This document shows positions 9,533 to 18,300 of a stretch of 64,000 nt of DNA, in pieces. Position 1 is the first letter of the stretch, and every line of letters begins with the position of its first letter. The notes beneath the pieces were generated by a model, which saw nothing but the letters and a program-made list of their open reading frames with translations, made no database searches and was not told where the DNA came from. The stretch covers positions 28,899-92,898 of the forward strand of contig PAPH01000048.1 in assembly GCA_002709005.1 (NCBI GenBank), in the 5' to 3' direction. This DNA comes from Hyphomicrobiales bacterium (GTDB taxonomy: Bacteria; Pseudomonadota; Alphaproteobacteria; Rhizobiales; Rhizobiaceae). Made by a program: the position numbers and the translations under genes.

Positions 9533-10456
9533 TCAGGCTTCGTACAGGAACACGATACCGCCCGCCCTGACGACGCGCAGCGGCAGCATGCCGGCGATGG
9601 TATCGAGCGCGGCGTCCGCCGAGGCGGTATCGAAGGCGGCGCTGACGGGCACGGTGCCAAGCCTTCCGCTCATCAGCAGGATCATCCCGCCGCGATGGCG
9701 CTCGATATCGTCGAGAACCCGCCGCAACGGCGCGCCGTGATAGATCAGCCTCCCGCGGCGCCAGGCCTCGACAACTGCGAGATCGGCCTCGACGGCGGCA
9801 CCCAGTCCGCTGGCGGAATAGGAAAGCTGCCAGCCTGCCGCGAGCTCTTGTGATGAGCCGCCGGCAAGGGCCACCTCGACACTGTGTTCGGCGGCGGTCA
9901 CGGTCACATGGTCGTCCCCGCGGTGGATATTGAAGCGCGTGCCGAGCGCCTTGGTCTCACCCCCGCCGGCGGCGACGATGAAAGGACGCCCCGGATCGCT
10001 GGCGACGGAGAAATAAGCTTCGCCCCTGAGAAGGGTCAGCCGCCGGCTGTGGCCGGTAAAATCTTGCGAGGCGGCGGACCGTCCTCCGAGTTCCACCGTC
10101 GACCCGTCGGCAAGGCTGAAGCTGCGTCGCTCTCCGGGATCGGTGTGGAAATCCGCGAACGCCCCTGCCTGCTGCAGCCAGTACGCAGTGGGGCCGGCGG
10201 CGAGCGCGGCGACACCGGAGGCCATGAAGGCGCGGCGACCTATCTTGCGGCGGCGTGCCTGCCGGATTTCGGCCTCCACCGGCCCGAACGCCGACCACAG
10301 CGCCTCCGCCCGCTTCCACGCCGCGGCATGGTCCGCGCTGCGGCCATGCCATTCCTCGAAGGCGGCTTGGTCGTCCGGACTCGCCTCGTCGTCACGCAGG
10401 ATCGCGAACCAGTGCAGGGCTTCCCGCGTCAGAGGGCTTTTGTCGTGCTCATCCAT
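9533..10456 (-). CDS. fecR: FecR-family anti-sigma factor / signal transducer
   Basis: Inner-membrane protein that relays receptor occupancy to the ECF sigma factor. 307 residues: an N-terminal cytoplasmic sigma-binding domain (ALHWFAILRDDEASPDDQAA, about 14-33), a membrane anchor at about 77-95 preceded by twin arginines (KIGRRAFMASG), and a periplasmic FecR domain (FHTDPGERRSFSLADGSTVE, LGTRFNIHRGDDHVTVTAAE) ending in an STN-like segment (ILLMSGRLGTVPVSAAFDTA). The twin-arginine motif fits Tat-dependent insertion described for FecR proteins. It lies between the sigma and receptor genes, the canonical FecIRA order. A tiny coupled ORF precedes it. Confidence 0.93.
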   Translation of the reverse strand: MDEHDKSPLTREALHWFAILRDDEASPDDQAAFEEWHGRSADHAAAWKRAEALWSAFGPVEAEIRQARRRKIGRRAFMASGVAALAAGPTAYWLQQAGAFADFHTDPGERRSFSLADGSTVELGGRSAASQDFTGHSRRLTLLRGEAYFSVASDPGRPFIVAAGGGETKALGTRFNIHRGDDHVTVTAAEHSVEVALAGGSSQELAAGWQLSYSASGLGAAVEADLAVVEAWRRGRLIYHGAPLRRVLDDIERHRGGMILLMSGRLGTVPVSAAFDTASADAALDTIAGMLPLRVVRAGGIVFLYEA

Positions 10457-10479
10457 CAGCAGGCTTGTGCCATCGTCAT
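10456..10479 (-). CDS. Possible 7-codon leader ORF coupled to fecR
   Basis: ATG at 10479 encodes MTMAQAC and stops with TGA at 10458-10456, whose last base is the A of the fecR ATG-overlap (TGATG). AAGGGG lies five bases before its ATG, whereas fecR itself lacks a clear ribosome-binding site. It could be a translational coupling device; too short to be sure. Confidence 0.3.
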   Translation of the reverse strand: MTMAQAC

Positions 10480-10546
10480 CCCGTCCCCTTCGGCCGATGC
10501 CTGGGACACTCCTTGACTATCATGACACTCGAGACCCGGAAAATGA

Positions 10547-11068
10547 CTAAGGGAAGCTGAGAAAATCCGGTCCAAGTGCGACGTCGAGATCGCTCAGCGC
10601 GTTGAAGACGTGGTTGATGACGGTGCGCCGGGACAAGCCCAGCTGCGTGGCAATCTCGCTGTAGCTTGCGCCTTCGAACCTGTGCAGGATGAAAATCTCG
10701 CGGCGGCGCGGCGGCAAGGCCGTAAGCGCCTCGAGCAGACGGCGGAGCTCCTGACGGTAGAGCAGTTCCACTTCCGGCGACGCCCGGCTATCGGCCACCG
10801 CGTTGTAGACCTGCTCGGCTATGCCGACCTCGACCCCTTGGCGAAGGTGGCGCAGGTGGTTGAGCGCGAGATTGCGCGCCGCGCGCGTCAGATAGGCTCT
10901 CGGCTCGTCGATCTGTCGTTTGCGGGAAGCATCGATCAGTTTGAAGAACGCGTCCTGGACGAGTTCGTCCGCCGTATGGCCATTGCCGACAATACGCTTC
11001 ACCAGTCGGCTCAGCCGACCCTTCTCGGAGCCGTAGAGCACTGAAATGCTCTGGTTGAGGTACGTCAT
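10547..11068 (-). CDS. fecI: FecI/HasI-like ECF sigma factor
   Basis: Extracytoplasmic-function sigma factor that directs RNA polymerase to the heme receptor promoter when released by the FecR protein. 173 residues: region 2 includes HTADELVQDAFFKLIDASRK (about 31-50) and RAYLTRAARNLALNHLRH; region 4 is LPPRRREIFILHRFEGASYS followed by the helix-turn-helix EIATQLGLSRRTVINHVFNA. It belongs to the iron-starvation FecI group by length and context. It is the first gene of the heme operon; a TGA-N9-TCA element lies about 115 nt upstream. No strong Shine-Dalgarno sequence is visible. Confidence 0.93.
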   Translation of the reverse strand: MTYLNQSISVLYGSEKGRLSRLVKRIVGNGHTADELVQDAFFKLIDASRKRQIDEPRAYLTRAARNLALNHLRHLRQGVEVGIAEQVYNAVADSRASPEVELLYRQELRRLLEALTALPPRRREIFILHRFEGASYSEIATQLGLSRRTVINHVFNALSDLDVALGPDFLSFP

Positions 11069-11181
11069 GTCGTACTGTCCGATACCTGTCTCCGCGTCGC
11101 GCCTTAAACACGCCGGCGGATGCCATCATGCCAACACGGCTGCCTGAATATCGAGTCGGCCCGGAGTCTTCAAGTTTAATA

Positions 11182-11196
11182 TGAGTTAAATAGTCA
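11182..11196. promoter_or_regulatory. Candidate iron-responsive operator (TGA-N9-TCA, IRO-box-like)
   Basis: TGA-GTTAAATAG-TCA sits in an AT-rich island (11171-11206) upstream of the sigma-factor gene. This is the core of the IRO box bound by RirA (Rrf2 family) in rhizobia, and the operon encodes an Rrf2 protein. The six defined bases can occur by chance, so this rests on position and AT-rich context. Confidence 0.45.
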
Positions 11197-11256
11197 TGTT
11201 TATGATCGGTCGGCGCCACGGTGGCGTGAGGCAGCGAGGCTCTGTCGAACGAGGAG

Positions 11257-11887
11257 CTAAATTTCGTGGGCCGCAATGATGGCGTCGGAGATGCTGGCGA
11301 TGCTTTCCTTGCTCTGCATCGAACGCTCCCGGATGCGCTTGTAGGCTTCGGTCTCCGAGAGCGACCGGCTCTCGGCCAGGATCTGGACAGCCCTTTCGAT
11401 CTTCCGGCGCGCCTTCAGGGTCTCGTCCAGCGACTTCACGCGCTTGTTCAACCGGGACTCGTGCCGGGACAGGCTGATGGCGGTCGTTAGTGCCGCAAGC
11501 ACGCCGAACAGACGGATCGGCTTCGAGAGGACGCCATGGACATGCAGGCGCAGGAAGAGATCGCCGGCCGGCCCCTTCAGCACCGCGCCGGAAAGAGCGC
11601 TGAGCAGCGCATCCGTTTCATCCGAGCCCGCCTGCCGGACGGCACCGGCAAACATGTGAACCTGGGAATAGCAGACTTCGCTGTAGACACCCGGCTCCTC
11701 CTCCTCGCCAAAACAGGAGCGAAAGCCACGCCGGAAGGCAGAGTTGGCGGGTACGTTCAGGGTCGAGAAATAGGAGGTCACCGATATGTGGCCCGCGCGC
11801 GCTTCAGGCGAAATCCGCATGGGCGTTTTGCGCAGCCAGCAGCGCCAGGCCTGCAACACCGTACCGGATGAGTGAAATGGATTTCAT
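11257..11887 (-). pseudogene. Deletion-fused remnant of an AmiC-like binding protein and an AmiR-like ANTAR antiterminator
   Basis: Three pieces lie in order. An ATG at 11887 opens a 27-codon frame that is a signal peptide (MKSISLIRYGVAGLALLAAQ then NAHADFA) ending in TGA at 11804. In another frame, 11840-11550 encodes the C-terminal end of an AmiC/UrtA-type binding protein (VTSYFSTLNVPANSAFRRGF, YSEVCYSQVHMFAGAV, LKGPAGD). From about 11550 the same frame becomes the last part of an AmiR-type regulator: HVHGVLSKPIRLFGVL (end of pseudo-receiver), a coiled coil, and an ANTAR domain (ARRKIERAVQILAESRSLSE through ISDAIIAAHEI). Middle parts of both genes are missing. Best explained by internal deletions; a functional 200-residue ANTAR protein from a GTG at 11859 is the alternative. 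Confidence 0.75.
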
Positions 11888-12162
11888 GATGGGTTCCCGT
11901 TCTCTGGATTAGAGCCGAACACCCGATCACGTATGTCTCGAAAACACAAAACGACGCACACGAGACAGGATGTCCAGCGACGTCGCTTTTGGATTTATGT
12001 GCACCGTTGCACTAGGCGAGGATAATGAGGGCTGGCCCGTGGCGTGTCACGATGAGTACGCGAGAGCATGTTGCATTGCTCGCGTGGGCATTGCTCCGGT
12101 TCGCAAAAATAGGCGCCGCCGCCCAGTCCAACCATGAAGTCGCCGCCGCCGTTCCTCGCAGA
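11888..12162. other. Intergenic region without a recognised gene
   Basis: No credible ORF. It holds a perfect 12-bp palindrome AGCGACGTCGCT at 11976-11987 and a 6-bp inverted repeat CGCGAG...CTCGCG near 12060-12085. Neither is followed by a T run on the minus strand, so no terminator of the catabolic operon can be claimed. Confidence 0.5.
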
Positions 12163-13221
12163 TTACGCCGCGTTGGCGGCCTCGGCCCGGCAGATCATGC
12201 CGAACAGGTCGCGCGGGTCGTCGGGATCGGCGATCATGTCCAGCTCCTGGAAGAGACCGGTATCCTGAAGCCGCCGATGGATATGGCGCAGCGCACTGAA
12301 ATCCTCGATGGCGAAACCGACGCTGTCGAACAGCGTGACCTGAGAAAGGCCCGTCCGGCCCGGCGCCTCACCCGCGATCACCTGCCAGAGTTCGATCACC
12401 GGGTGATCGGGATCCAGTTGCTGGATTTCACCCTCGATCCGGGTCTGAGGCGGGTATTCGACGAATATGCCGGAGCGCATCAGGATGTCGCGATGCAGTT
12501 CCGTCTTGCCGGGGCAGTCGCCGCCCACCGCGTTGATGTGGACGCCGCCGCCAACCATGTTGTCGGTGAGGATCGTCGCATATTGCTTGTCCGCCGTGCA
12601 GGTGGTGATGATCTGCGCGCCCATGGTTGCCTCCTCCGGCGCCTTGCAGGACGTCACACGCAAGCCGCGACCGGCGAGGTTGGCCGCGCATTTCCGCGTC
12701 GCGGCGGGGTCGATGTCGTAAAGCCGCACCTCCTCGATGCCGCAGACGGCCTTCATCGCCAGCGCCTGGAATTCCGACTGCGCGCCGTTGCCGATCATCG
12801 CCATCACCCGCGCATCCTTCGGGGCCAGCCATTTCGCCGCCATGGCGCTGGTAGCCGCTGTCCGCAGCGCGGTCAGGATCGTCATCTCGGATATCATCAC
12901 CGGATAGCCGGTGGCCACATCCGCCAGCACCCCGAAGGCGGTCACGGTCTGCAGGCCCCGGCGCATATTGCCGGGATGGCCGTTGACGTATTTGAAACCG
13001 TATTGCTGCCCGTCCGAGGTCGGCATCAATTCGATCACGCCGATATCGGAATGGCTGGCGACACGGGGGGTCTTGTCGAATTCCGGCCAGCGGCGGAAAT
13101 CCGCCTCGATGGCGTCGGCCAGTTCGACCATCAGCGTTTCGATACCGACCTGCAGGACGAGGCGCATCATGTGATCGACGCTGACAAACGGCACGAAGGC
13201 CTGACGCGAGGGCTGGGTCAT
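12163..13221 (-). CDS. Ornithine cyclodeaminase
   Basis: NAD-dependent enzyme of the ornithine cyclodeaminase/mu-crystallin family that converts L-ornithine to L-proline and ammonia. 352 residues, the longer bacterial OCD form. The nucleotide-binding motif is AMIGNGAQSEFQALAM near 140-155; substrate and catalytic region is HINAVGGDCPGKTELHRDIL. Start at 13221 is supported by AAGGAG six bases upstream; the frame is open to 13296. It is the last gene of the eleven-gene operon. A close paralogue lies at 62226-63284. OCD paired with opine-oxidase-like genes recalls octopine catabolism in Agrobacterium, but some family members act on other amino acids. Confidence 0.93.
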   Translation of the reverse strand: MTQPSRQAFVPFVSVDHMMRLVLQVGIETLMVELADAIEADFRRWPEFDKTPRVASHSDIGVIELMPTSDGQQYGFKYVNGHPGNMRRGLQTVTAFGVLADVATGYPVMISEMTILTALRTAATSAMAAKWLAPKDARVMAMIGNGAQSEFQALAMKAVCGIEEVRLYDIDPAATRKCAANLAGRGLRVTSCKAPEEATMGAQIITTCTADKQYATILTDNMVGGGVHINAVGGDCPGKTELHRDILMRSGIFVEYPPQTRIEGEIQQLDPDHPVIELWQVIAGEAPGRTGLSQVTLFDSVGFAIEDFSALRHIHRRLQDTGLFQELDMIADPDDPRDLFGMICRAEAANAA

Positions 13222-13326
13222 GGAATTCTCCTTCAGGTTGGAACATTCCGCAGTCAGGGAGACATCCCCGGGGACCGCGAAAATGCGCCGAAACAAATGG
13301 ATTAAAGCGCGTCGAAACCCGGCGGC

Positions 13327-14466
13327 TCATTCGCGCCCAGCCCGGTCGAGAATCTCCGCCGTGTGTTCGCCGAGCCCCGGTGCCGCGCGGTCCGGCCCGC
13401 TCGCCGTGTCCGAGAACCGAACCGGCAGCGGCACCGAGCGCACCCGTCCGGGAAAGGGATCGGTCGCCGAGAAGAAGCCACGGGCCGCGAGATGCGGGTC
13501 CGTCAGCAGGTCGTCTATCGAATTGACCTGCGCATAGGGTATGTCGCCGCTCTCGCAAACCGCGATCCAGGCGGCGGTGGGCCGTTCCGTCAGCCCGGTG
13601 GCAAGCCGGTGATAAAGCACGCCCGACCGCGCGTTCCGCTGTGCGGGATCGGCGAACCACGGTTCCGCGGGTATCGCCGTTTCACCCATTTCCTCGAGGA
13701 TAGCGCGCCAGTGCCGCTCGTCATAGGGCATCACCGCGAGCCAGCCGTCCGCCGTGGCATGGGGACGCCGGTGAGGATTGAGGAGACGCTCGTAACCGGC
13801 CTTGCCGTCCGCATCGAAACTCGCCGCATCGAGATGCTCGTTCATCAGGAAGGCTGCCAGGCATTCGAACATCGGAACCTCGATGGCCCTGCCCCGCCCC
13901 GTCCTTTCGCGCGCCAGCAGCGCGGCGAGGACGGCGTAGACGATATGCAGCCCCCCTATCTTGTCGGCGACGATCGAGGGCACGTAAGCGGGCTCCCCGC
14001 CGACGCGCATCGACAGGCCCGCGAGCCCGCCCGCGGCCTGGATGATGTCATCATAGGCCGGACGCCCGGCGTAAGGCCCGTCGCTGCCATAGCCAACCGC
14101 GGCGCAATGGACGATCGACGGCCGCCCCCGCCGCACCGTCTCGGCGTCAAGCCCGATTCGCGCCGCAGCCGCCGGCCGCATGTTGTGCAGAACCACGTCG
14201 CAGCGCTCCAGCAGGGAGGCAAGCGTCCGTTGCCCCTCCATGGTCTTCAGATCCGCCACGACGCCCAGCTTGTTGCGGTTGTTGTTGGCGAAGAGCGCGC
14301 CGGTGCCGTCAGGGCCCGGCGTGCCAGAGGTCCGCGCCAGATCACCGGAAGGCGGTTCGAGCTTGATCACCTCGGCTCCGAGATCGCCCAGGATCTGGCC
14401 CGCCATCGGACCCATCACGATGGAGGAGGCGTCGAGTACGCGAACGGATTTCAGAAGATCGAGCAT
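13327..14466 (-). CDS. CaiB/BaiF (class III) CoA-transferase
   Basis: Cytoplasmic enzyme that moves CoA between carboxylic acids through an aspartyl-CoA intermediate. 379 residues with the family start RVLDASSIVMGPMAGQILGD, the LGAEVIKLEPPSGDLAR segment, NRNKLGVVADLK, and the region carrying the catalytic aspartate (PSIVADKIGGLHIVYAVLAA). C-terminal segments IPYAQVNSIDDLLTDPHLAA and GLGEHTAEIL are also typical. It sits 13 bases upstream-side of the next FAD gene's stop and shares the operon. It may activate the carboxylate left after oxidative deamination or hydrolysis of the imported compound; this is inference. Confidence 0.92.
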   Translation of the reverse strand: MLDLLKSVRVLDASSIVMGPMAGQILGDLGAEVIKLEPPSGDLARTSGTPGPDGTGALFANNNRNKLGVVADLKTMEGQRTLASLLERCDVVLHNMRPAAAARIGLDAETVRRGRPSIVHCAAVGYGSDGPYAGRPAYDDIIQAAGGLAGLSMRVGGEPAYVPSIVADKIGGLHIVYAVLAALLARERTGRGRAIEVPMFECLAAFLMNEHLDAASFDADGKAGYERLLNPHRRPHATADGWLAVMPYDERHWRAILEEMGETAIPAEPWFADPAQRNARSGVLYHRLATGLTERPTAAWIAVCESGDIPYAQVNSIDDLLTDPHLAARGFFSATDPFPGRVRSVPLPVRFSDTASGPDRAAPGLGEHTAEILDRAGRE

Positions 14467-14479
14467 GAGGACATCTCCA

Positions 14480-15826
14480 TCAAAGCGCCGGCCCCGGCCG
14501 AATGGGACTGCCGTCGCTGAACCGGGAGAAGCGGAACCGGCTCATGTCGTGGCCAAGGTCATTGCCGACGATCATGTCGGCGAGAACCCGGCCCATGCCC
14601 GGGCCGATACCGAAACCATGTGCGCTCATTCCGGTCGCAATGGTGAGGCCCGGAACCGGATCGGCGCGCGAGACGATCGGCACCACGTCCGGCATCGCAT
14701 CGATCATCCCGCCCCATGTCGCCTGGTACTCAGGCAGCGGATGGCCGGGGAAAAGAGCCTGGAAGGTCCGTTCGATCTTGCGCAGTCCGCCCTGTTCCGG
14801 GGCGGGATTGAGAACCCGGGTCCGCTCGAACGGCGTGACCTCGTCCTCCGTCCAGGTCCTGCGGGTCGTCCAGGCGTCGGGATAACCGCGCGGCGCGGCG
14901 GGACGATAGCCCGTACCGAAGGGGTTTTTGCGCAACGCCGGGAGATATTTGAAGACGTTGCGGAACGCATCCGGCCCGATGAACAACTGGTGCCGCCCCC
15001 CCGGAGCCATCGTGAATCCCCCGTCCTGCCGCCGCCGCATGGAGATGTGCTCGTCGGTAAAGGCGCCGGAGAGGATCTCCGGCATCGGCTTTGTGGCGAC
15101 GACCGTTCCCAGAACGCTGAGCTGCGGGATTGAGATGCCGTGCGCGCGGAGGAAAAGCCCGCTCCAGGCGCCACCCGAGATCATCACCTCCGAGGTTTTG
15201 ATCCGGCCTCTTTCGGTCCAGACGCCGCTGACCCTGCCGCCGGAAATATCCAGCCGACGGGCCGCGCAGTTCTCGATGATCGTGACGCCTTCCCGAGCGG
15301 CCAGTCGCGCCATGGCCGGAACGGTGACCCAGGGTTCTGCACGCATGTCGGAGGGGGTCACCAACCCGCCCTTGTAGCGGCGCGCCAGCCCCGCAATGGC
15401 CCCGGCCACCTCGTCGGCTTCCATCAGTCGCGAGTCCAGTCCGTGCGTTTCGGCGAGCCTGACGAATGCGGCAAATTCCTCCATCTCGGCATCGGTGCGC
15501 GCGAAATAGCTGACACCGGTCTGGCGCAGGCCGATATCCTCGCCGCACTCCTCGGCCAGTTGCCGCCACAAACGGCAGGCTTCCATGACGATCGGCAATT
15601 CATCCGGATCGCGTCCCTGCTGGCGGATCCAGCCCCAGTTGCGCGAGGATTGCTCGCCGGCGATCCGCCCTTTTTCGAGCAGCGTCACCGAGACGTTTTT
15701 CCGCGCCAGAAAAAGCGCCGTCATTACCCCGATGATGCCGCCGCCGATAATCACGACATCCGCGCCGTCTGGCAGAGGGGTATCGAACTGGACCGGTGTC
15801 GCCTCGGTAAACGGAAACGTCGTCAT
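14480..15826 (-). CDS. FAD-dependent amine/amino-acid oxidoreductase (DAO family) I
   Basis: DAO-fold flavoprotein of 448 residues. The Rossmann FAD motif is DVVIIGGGIIGVMTALFLAR (about 24-43), with LLEKGRIAGEQSSRNWGWIR next, and the C-terminal FAD-contact segment TIATGMSAHGFGIGPGMGRV. Members oxidise secondary amines or D-amino acids. The start at 15826 has AGGAG eight bases upstream; the open frame continues to 15889 without a better site. It is the second DAO enzyme of the operon. The absence of a membrane segment suggests a cytoplasmic oxidase or dehydrogenase. The substrate is unknown. Confidence 0.9.
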   Translation of the reverse strand: MTTFPFTEATPVQFDTPLPDGADVVIIGGGIIGVMTALFLARKNVSVTLLEKGRIAGEQSSRNWGWIRQQGRDPDELPIVMEACRLWRQLAEECGEDIGLRQTGVSYFARTDAEMEEFAAFVRLAETHGLDSRLMEADEVAGAIAGLARRYKGGLVTPSDMRAEPWVTVPAMARLAAREGVTIIENCAARRLDISGGRVSGVWTERGRIKTSEVMISGGAWSGLFLRAHGISIPQLSVLGTVVATKPMPEILSGAFTDEHISMRRRQDGGFTMAPGGRHQLFIGPDAFRNVFKYLPALRKNPFGTGYRPAAPRGYPDAWTTRRTWTEDEVTPFERTRVLNPAPEQGGLRKIERTFQALFPGHPLPEYQATWGGMIDAMPDVVPIVSRADPVPGLTIATGMSAHGFGIGPGMGRVLADMIVGNDLGHDMSRFRFSRFSDGSPIRPGPAL

Positions 15827-15895
15827 GAGAGTGAACTCCTGTCGCTTGGCGCTTGCCCCCTCATCCTTTGGGGGAGCGGGCGAATTCATTGCTGG

Positions 15896-17101
15896 CTACG
15901 CGGCGTCCGCCGGATGCCGCTCGAGACATGCCGCCAGGGCTTCCGAGAAGATGCGCACGCCCATGGGAATGAGGGCGTCGCGGAAATCGTATTCCGGGGT
16001 GTGAACGGCCGGGCAATCCGGCCCCGCTCCGAGGAACAGCATGGCGGATTTCGCGCCGGCCAGTCCGAAGCGCCCGAAATCCTCCGACCCGACGGAGGGT
16101 TTCTCTTGAAGCAGATGACGGACGCCCGCCCGCCGGAGCCCTTCCTCCAGCACCGCAGTCGCTTCCGGATCGTTGACGCTGGCCAGGAAGACGTCGCCAT
16201 AACCGAACTCCAGCGCCAGACCGTGGGCCTTGGCCACTTGGCCGATACACGCCTCGGCCTTGGCCGTCAGCTCTTCCATCTCGTCGTCGTCCACCGTCCT
16301 CAACGTGACGAGCAGCAGCGCCTCGCCTGGGGCGACGCCGTAGGACTTCGCCCCCATCGACACATGCGTGAGCGTCACCATCGAAAAGCTCGGACCGAGC
16401 GGAAGCCCGGTGCCAAGTCCTTCGAGCGCCGGCATGAGTTCGCTGATCGCGCGCATCGGCGACACGCCGTCGGCCGGACGCGAGGCGTGGGCCGTGCTGC
16501 CGGTCAGCCGCACCCACATGCCGCGCGAGGCGCAATTGGCCGGCCCCGCGCCGAGGCGAGCGGAGCCAAGCGGCACCTCCGGCGAATTATGAAGCGAAAA
16601 GGCCCAATCCGGACGCAGCGCCTCGAAGCGCGGGTCTTCAATGACCGCCTTGGCGCCGGTCCCGTCCTCCTCCGCTGGTTGGAACATGAGGATCGCCCGG
16701 CCACGGTCGGGTCTCTGGCGGGCCAGCACCCGGCCCAGCCCGAGCAGGATCGTCGAATGGCCGTCATGACCGCACAGATGCGCCTTGCCCGGCACGGTGG
16801 AACGGTGATCGCTCACGCCCAGCTCCTCGATCGGAAGCGCGTCGAGTTCCGAACGGAACAGGATCGTCGGACCGGGCACGCCGCTGTCGAAGATGGCGGC
16901 GATCCCGTGACCGCCCAGACCTTCGACCACGCTGTCGGGCGACAGGGCCTCGAGCATGCCGCGAACGCGCCGCGCGGTTTCCGCCTCCTCGCCGGAAAGT
17001 TCAGGGTAGCGATGCAACTCGTGGCGAAAGGCCGTGAGCTCGCTCAGATCCTCTTCGCTGAGTTCGGGGAATGCAGGGGTATTCTTCAAGGTTCTTTCCA
17101 T
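15896..17101 (-). CDS. M20-family amidohydrolase (hippurate hydrolase/aminoacylase type)
   Basis: Metal-dependent hydrolase of N-acyl amino acids or similar amides, about 401 residues. The M20D metal-site motifs are present: HLCGHDGHSTILLGLGRVLA near 95-115, FQPAEEDGTGAKAVIED with the catalytic Glu pair near 130, and SVGSEDFGRF near 345. N-terminal text TAFRHELHRYPELSGEEAET is typical. The start at 17101 is chosen because it fits family length; no strong ribosome-binding site is seen and the frame extends to 17173 into the neighbour. It lies between two DAO oxidase genes in the operon and could release an acyl group from the imported substrate. Confidence 0.9.
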   Translation of the reverse strand: MERTLKNTPAFPELSEEDLSELTAFRHELHRYPELSGEEAETARRVRGMLEALSPDSVVEGLGGHGIAAIFDSGVPGPTILFRSELDALPIEELGVSDHRSTVPGKAHLCGHDGHSTILLGLGRVLARQRPDRGRAILMFQPAEEDGTGAKAVIEDPRFEALRPDWAFSLHNSPEVPLGSARLGAGPANCASRGMWVRLTGSTAHASRPADGVSPMRAISELMPALEGLGTGLPLGPSFSMVTLTHVSMGAKSYGVAPGEALLLVTLRTVDDDEMEELTAKAEACIGQVAKAHGLALEFGYGDVFLASVNDPEATAVLEEGLRRAGVRHLLQEKPSVGSEDFGRFGLAGAKSAMLFLGAGPDCPAVHTPEYDFRDALIPMGVRIFSEALAACLERHPADAA

Positions 17102-17142
17102 CTGTCTGGGAAACTGGTGTCCGGAGCTCTCGCTATGGCGGG

Positions 17143-18300
17143 CTATCCCGCCATCCGCTGGATCGGCGTCCATCCCTGCAGGACGTCCCAGTCGGGCTCC
17201 AGGTCGCTGAAGCGGTCGAGCCGCAGGGTCGATAGATCAGCGAAATCGCAGCGGCGCATCGTCACGAGTTGCATCAGCGCCCGGCCGCTGGCCGGCGACA
17301 GCCCGAAGCCGACGCCGGACATGATCCCGACCGTCAGGTTCGTCCACGGTTCCGGCTGGTCGAGCACGGGGCGACCGTCCGGCGTGTTCTCGATGATGCC
17401 CGCCCAGTTGCGGATGATGCGCGCATGGGCGGCCTTCGGCAGAAGCTGCGCCACGCGCTGGGCGATCGACATCGCCACGGGCGAACTGGGACGACCGCCG
17501 CCTGGCACCGCCTCGGTGTCGACCCATTCATGCGGCCCGCCGCCATAGGCGAGGTTGCCGCGCAGGGTCTGGCGGCCGTAGAGACCGTTGCCGTCCACGC
17601 CGGTATGCGGCATCAGGGGCAGAGGCTCGGTGACGATCATCTCCGCGCGGGCGGCCCGGGTCGGGATGTCGACATCGAGCATCGCAGCGAGGTTGCTGGT
17701 CTGAGGCCCGGCCGCGATCACCACATGATCGCATTCGAAGCGTCCCTGGTCGGTCAGCACCGCGCTTACCCGGTCACCGGCGCGCTCGAACCCGGTGACG
17801 GTCACGTTCTGCTTCACCCGGCCGCCATGGTCGCGCACCGCCCATGCATAGGCCTGCACCGTGCGCTGGGGATTAGCCTTGCCGCCGAAATGCGAATAAT
17901 AGCCGCCGAGCATGTTGTCCCCGGCGAGCGGCACCATATCGCGAACGGTCTGGGCGTCGAGTTCCTCCATGACGAAACCGTGGCGGGCGGCGCTTTCCAC
18001 CGTGCGCCGGTAGAGATGCTGGCGCTCGCGCGACATGGAAATGCTGATCTGGTGCGGAACGAACTCGGTCGGATAGCCCAGAAGCTCGTCCATCATCGGC
18101 CACAGGCGCTGCTCCTCGGGGAACAGCGGGCTGAAATGGTGCGAACAGCCGCCGCCATTCCGGCCCGAAGCCTCGCGCCCCACCGGACTCCGGTCCAGCA
18201 CCAGGACGTCGACGCCATCGCGTGCCAGCCAGAACGCCGTGCTGAGCCCGGTCACTCCGGCGCCGATCACGACCACGCTTGCTCCCTTATTCACTGGCAT
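17143..18300 (-). CDS. FAD-dependent oxidoreductase (DAO family) II, opine-oxidase B/HcnC-like subunit
   Basis: 385-residue DAO-fold flavoprotein: ASVVVIGAGVTGLSTAFWLA (about 7-26), LDRSPVGREASGRNGGGCSH, and C-terminal IMSGVGFGLSPASGRALMQL. It overlaps the gene for the HcnB/OoxA-like Fe-S flavoprotein by 14 bases, so the two are probably subunits of one enzyme, as with OoxA-OoxB or HcnB-HcnC. Such complexes oxidise secondary amines (opines, glycine, D-hydroxyproline) and pass electrons to the respiratory chain. The actual substrate cannot be read from sequence. Confidence 0.9.
   Translation of the reverse strand: MPVNKGASVVVIGAGVTGLSTAFWLARDGVDVLVLDRSPVGREASGRNGGGCSHHFSPLFPEEQRLWPMMDELLGYPTEFVPHQISISMSRERQHLYRRTVESAARHGFVMEELDAQTVRDMVPLAGDNMLGGYYSHFGGKANPQRTVQAYAWAVRDHGGRVKQNVTVTGFERAGDRVSAVLTDQGRFECDHVVIAAGPQTSNLAAMLDVDIPTRAARAEMIVTEPLPLMPHTGVDGNGLYGRQTLRGNLAYGGGPHEWVDTEAVPGGGRPSSPVAMSIAQRVAQLLPKAAHARIIRNWAGIIENTPDGRPVLDQPEPWTNLTVGIMSGVGFGLSPASGRALMQLVTMRRCDFADLSTLRLDRFSDLEPDWDVLQGWTPIQRMAG

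Noticed and set aside
12055..12090. CGCGAG...CTCGCG as terminator of the opine-like operon
   Set aside because: Stem is short and imperfect, and no T run follows on the minus strand.
15140..17548. 802-residue plus-strand open frame
   Set aside because: Antisense to the M20 amidohydrolase and two FAD oxidase genes, all of which have intact motifs; no domain or ribosome-binding site.
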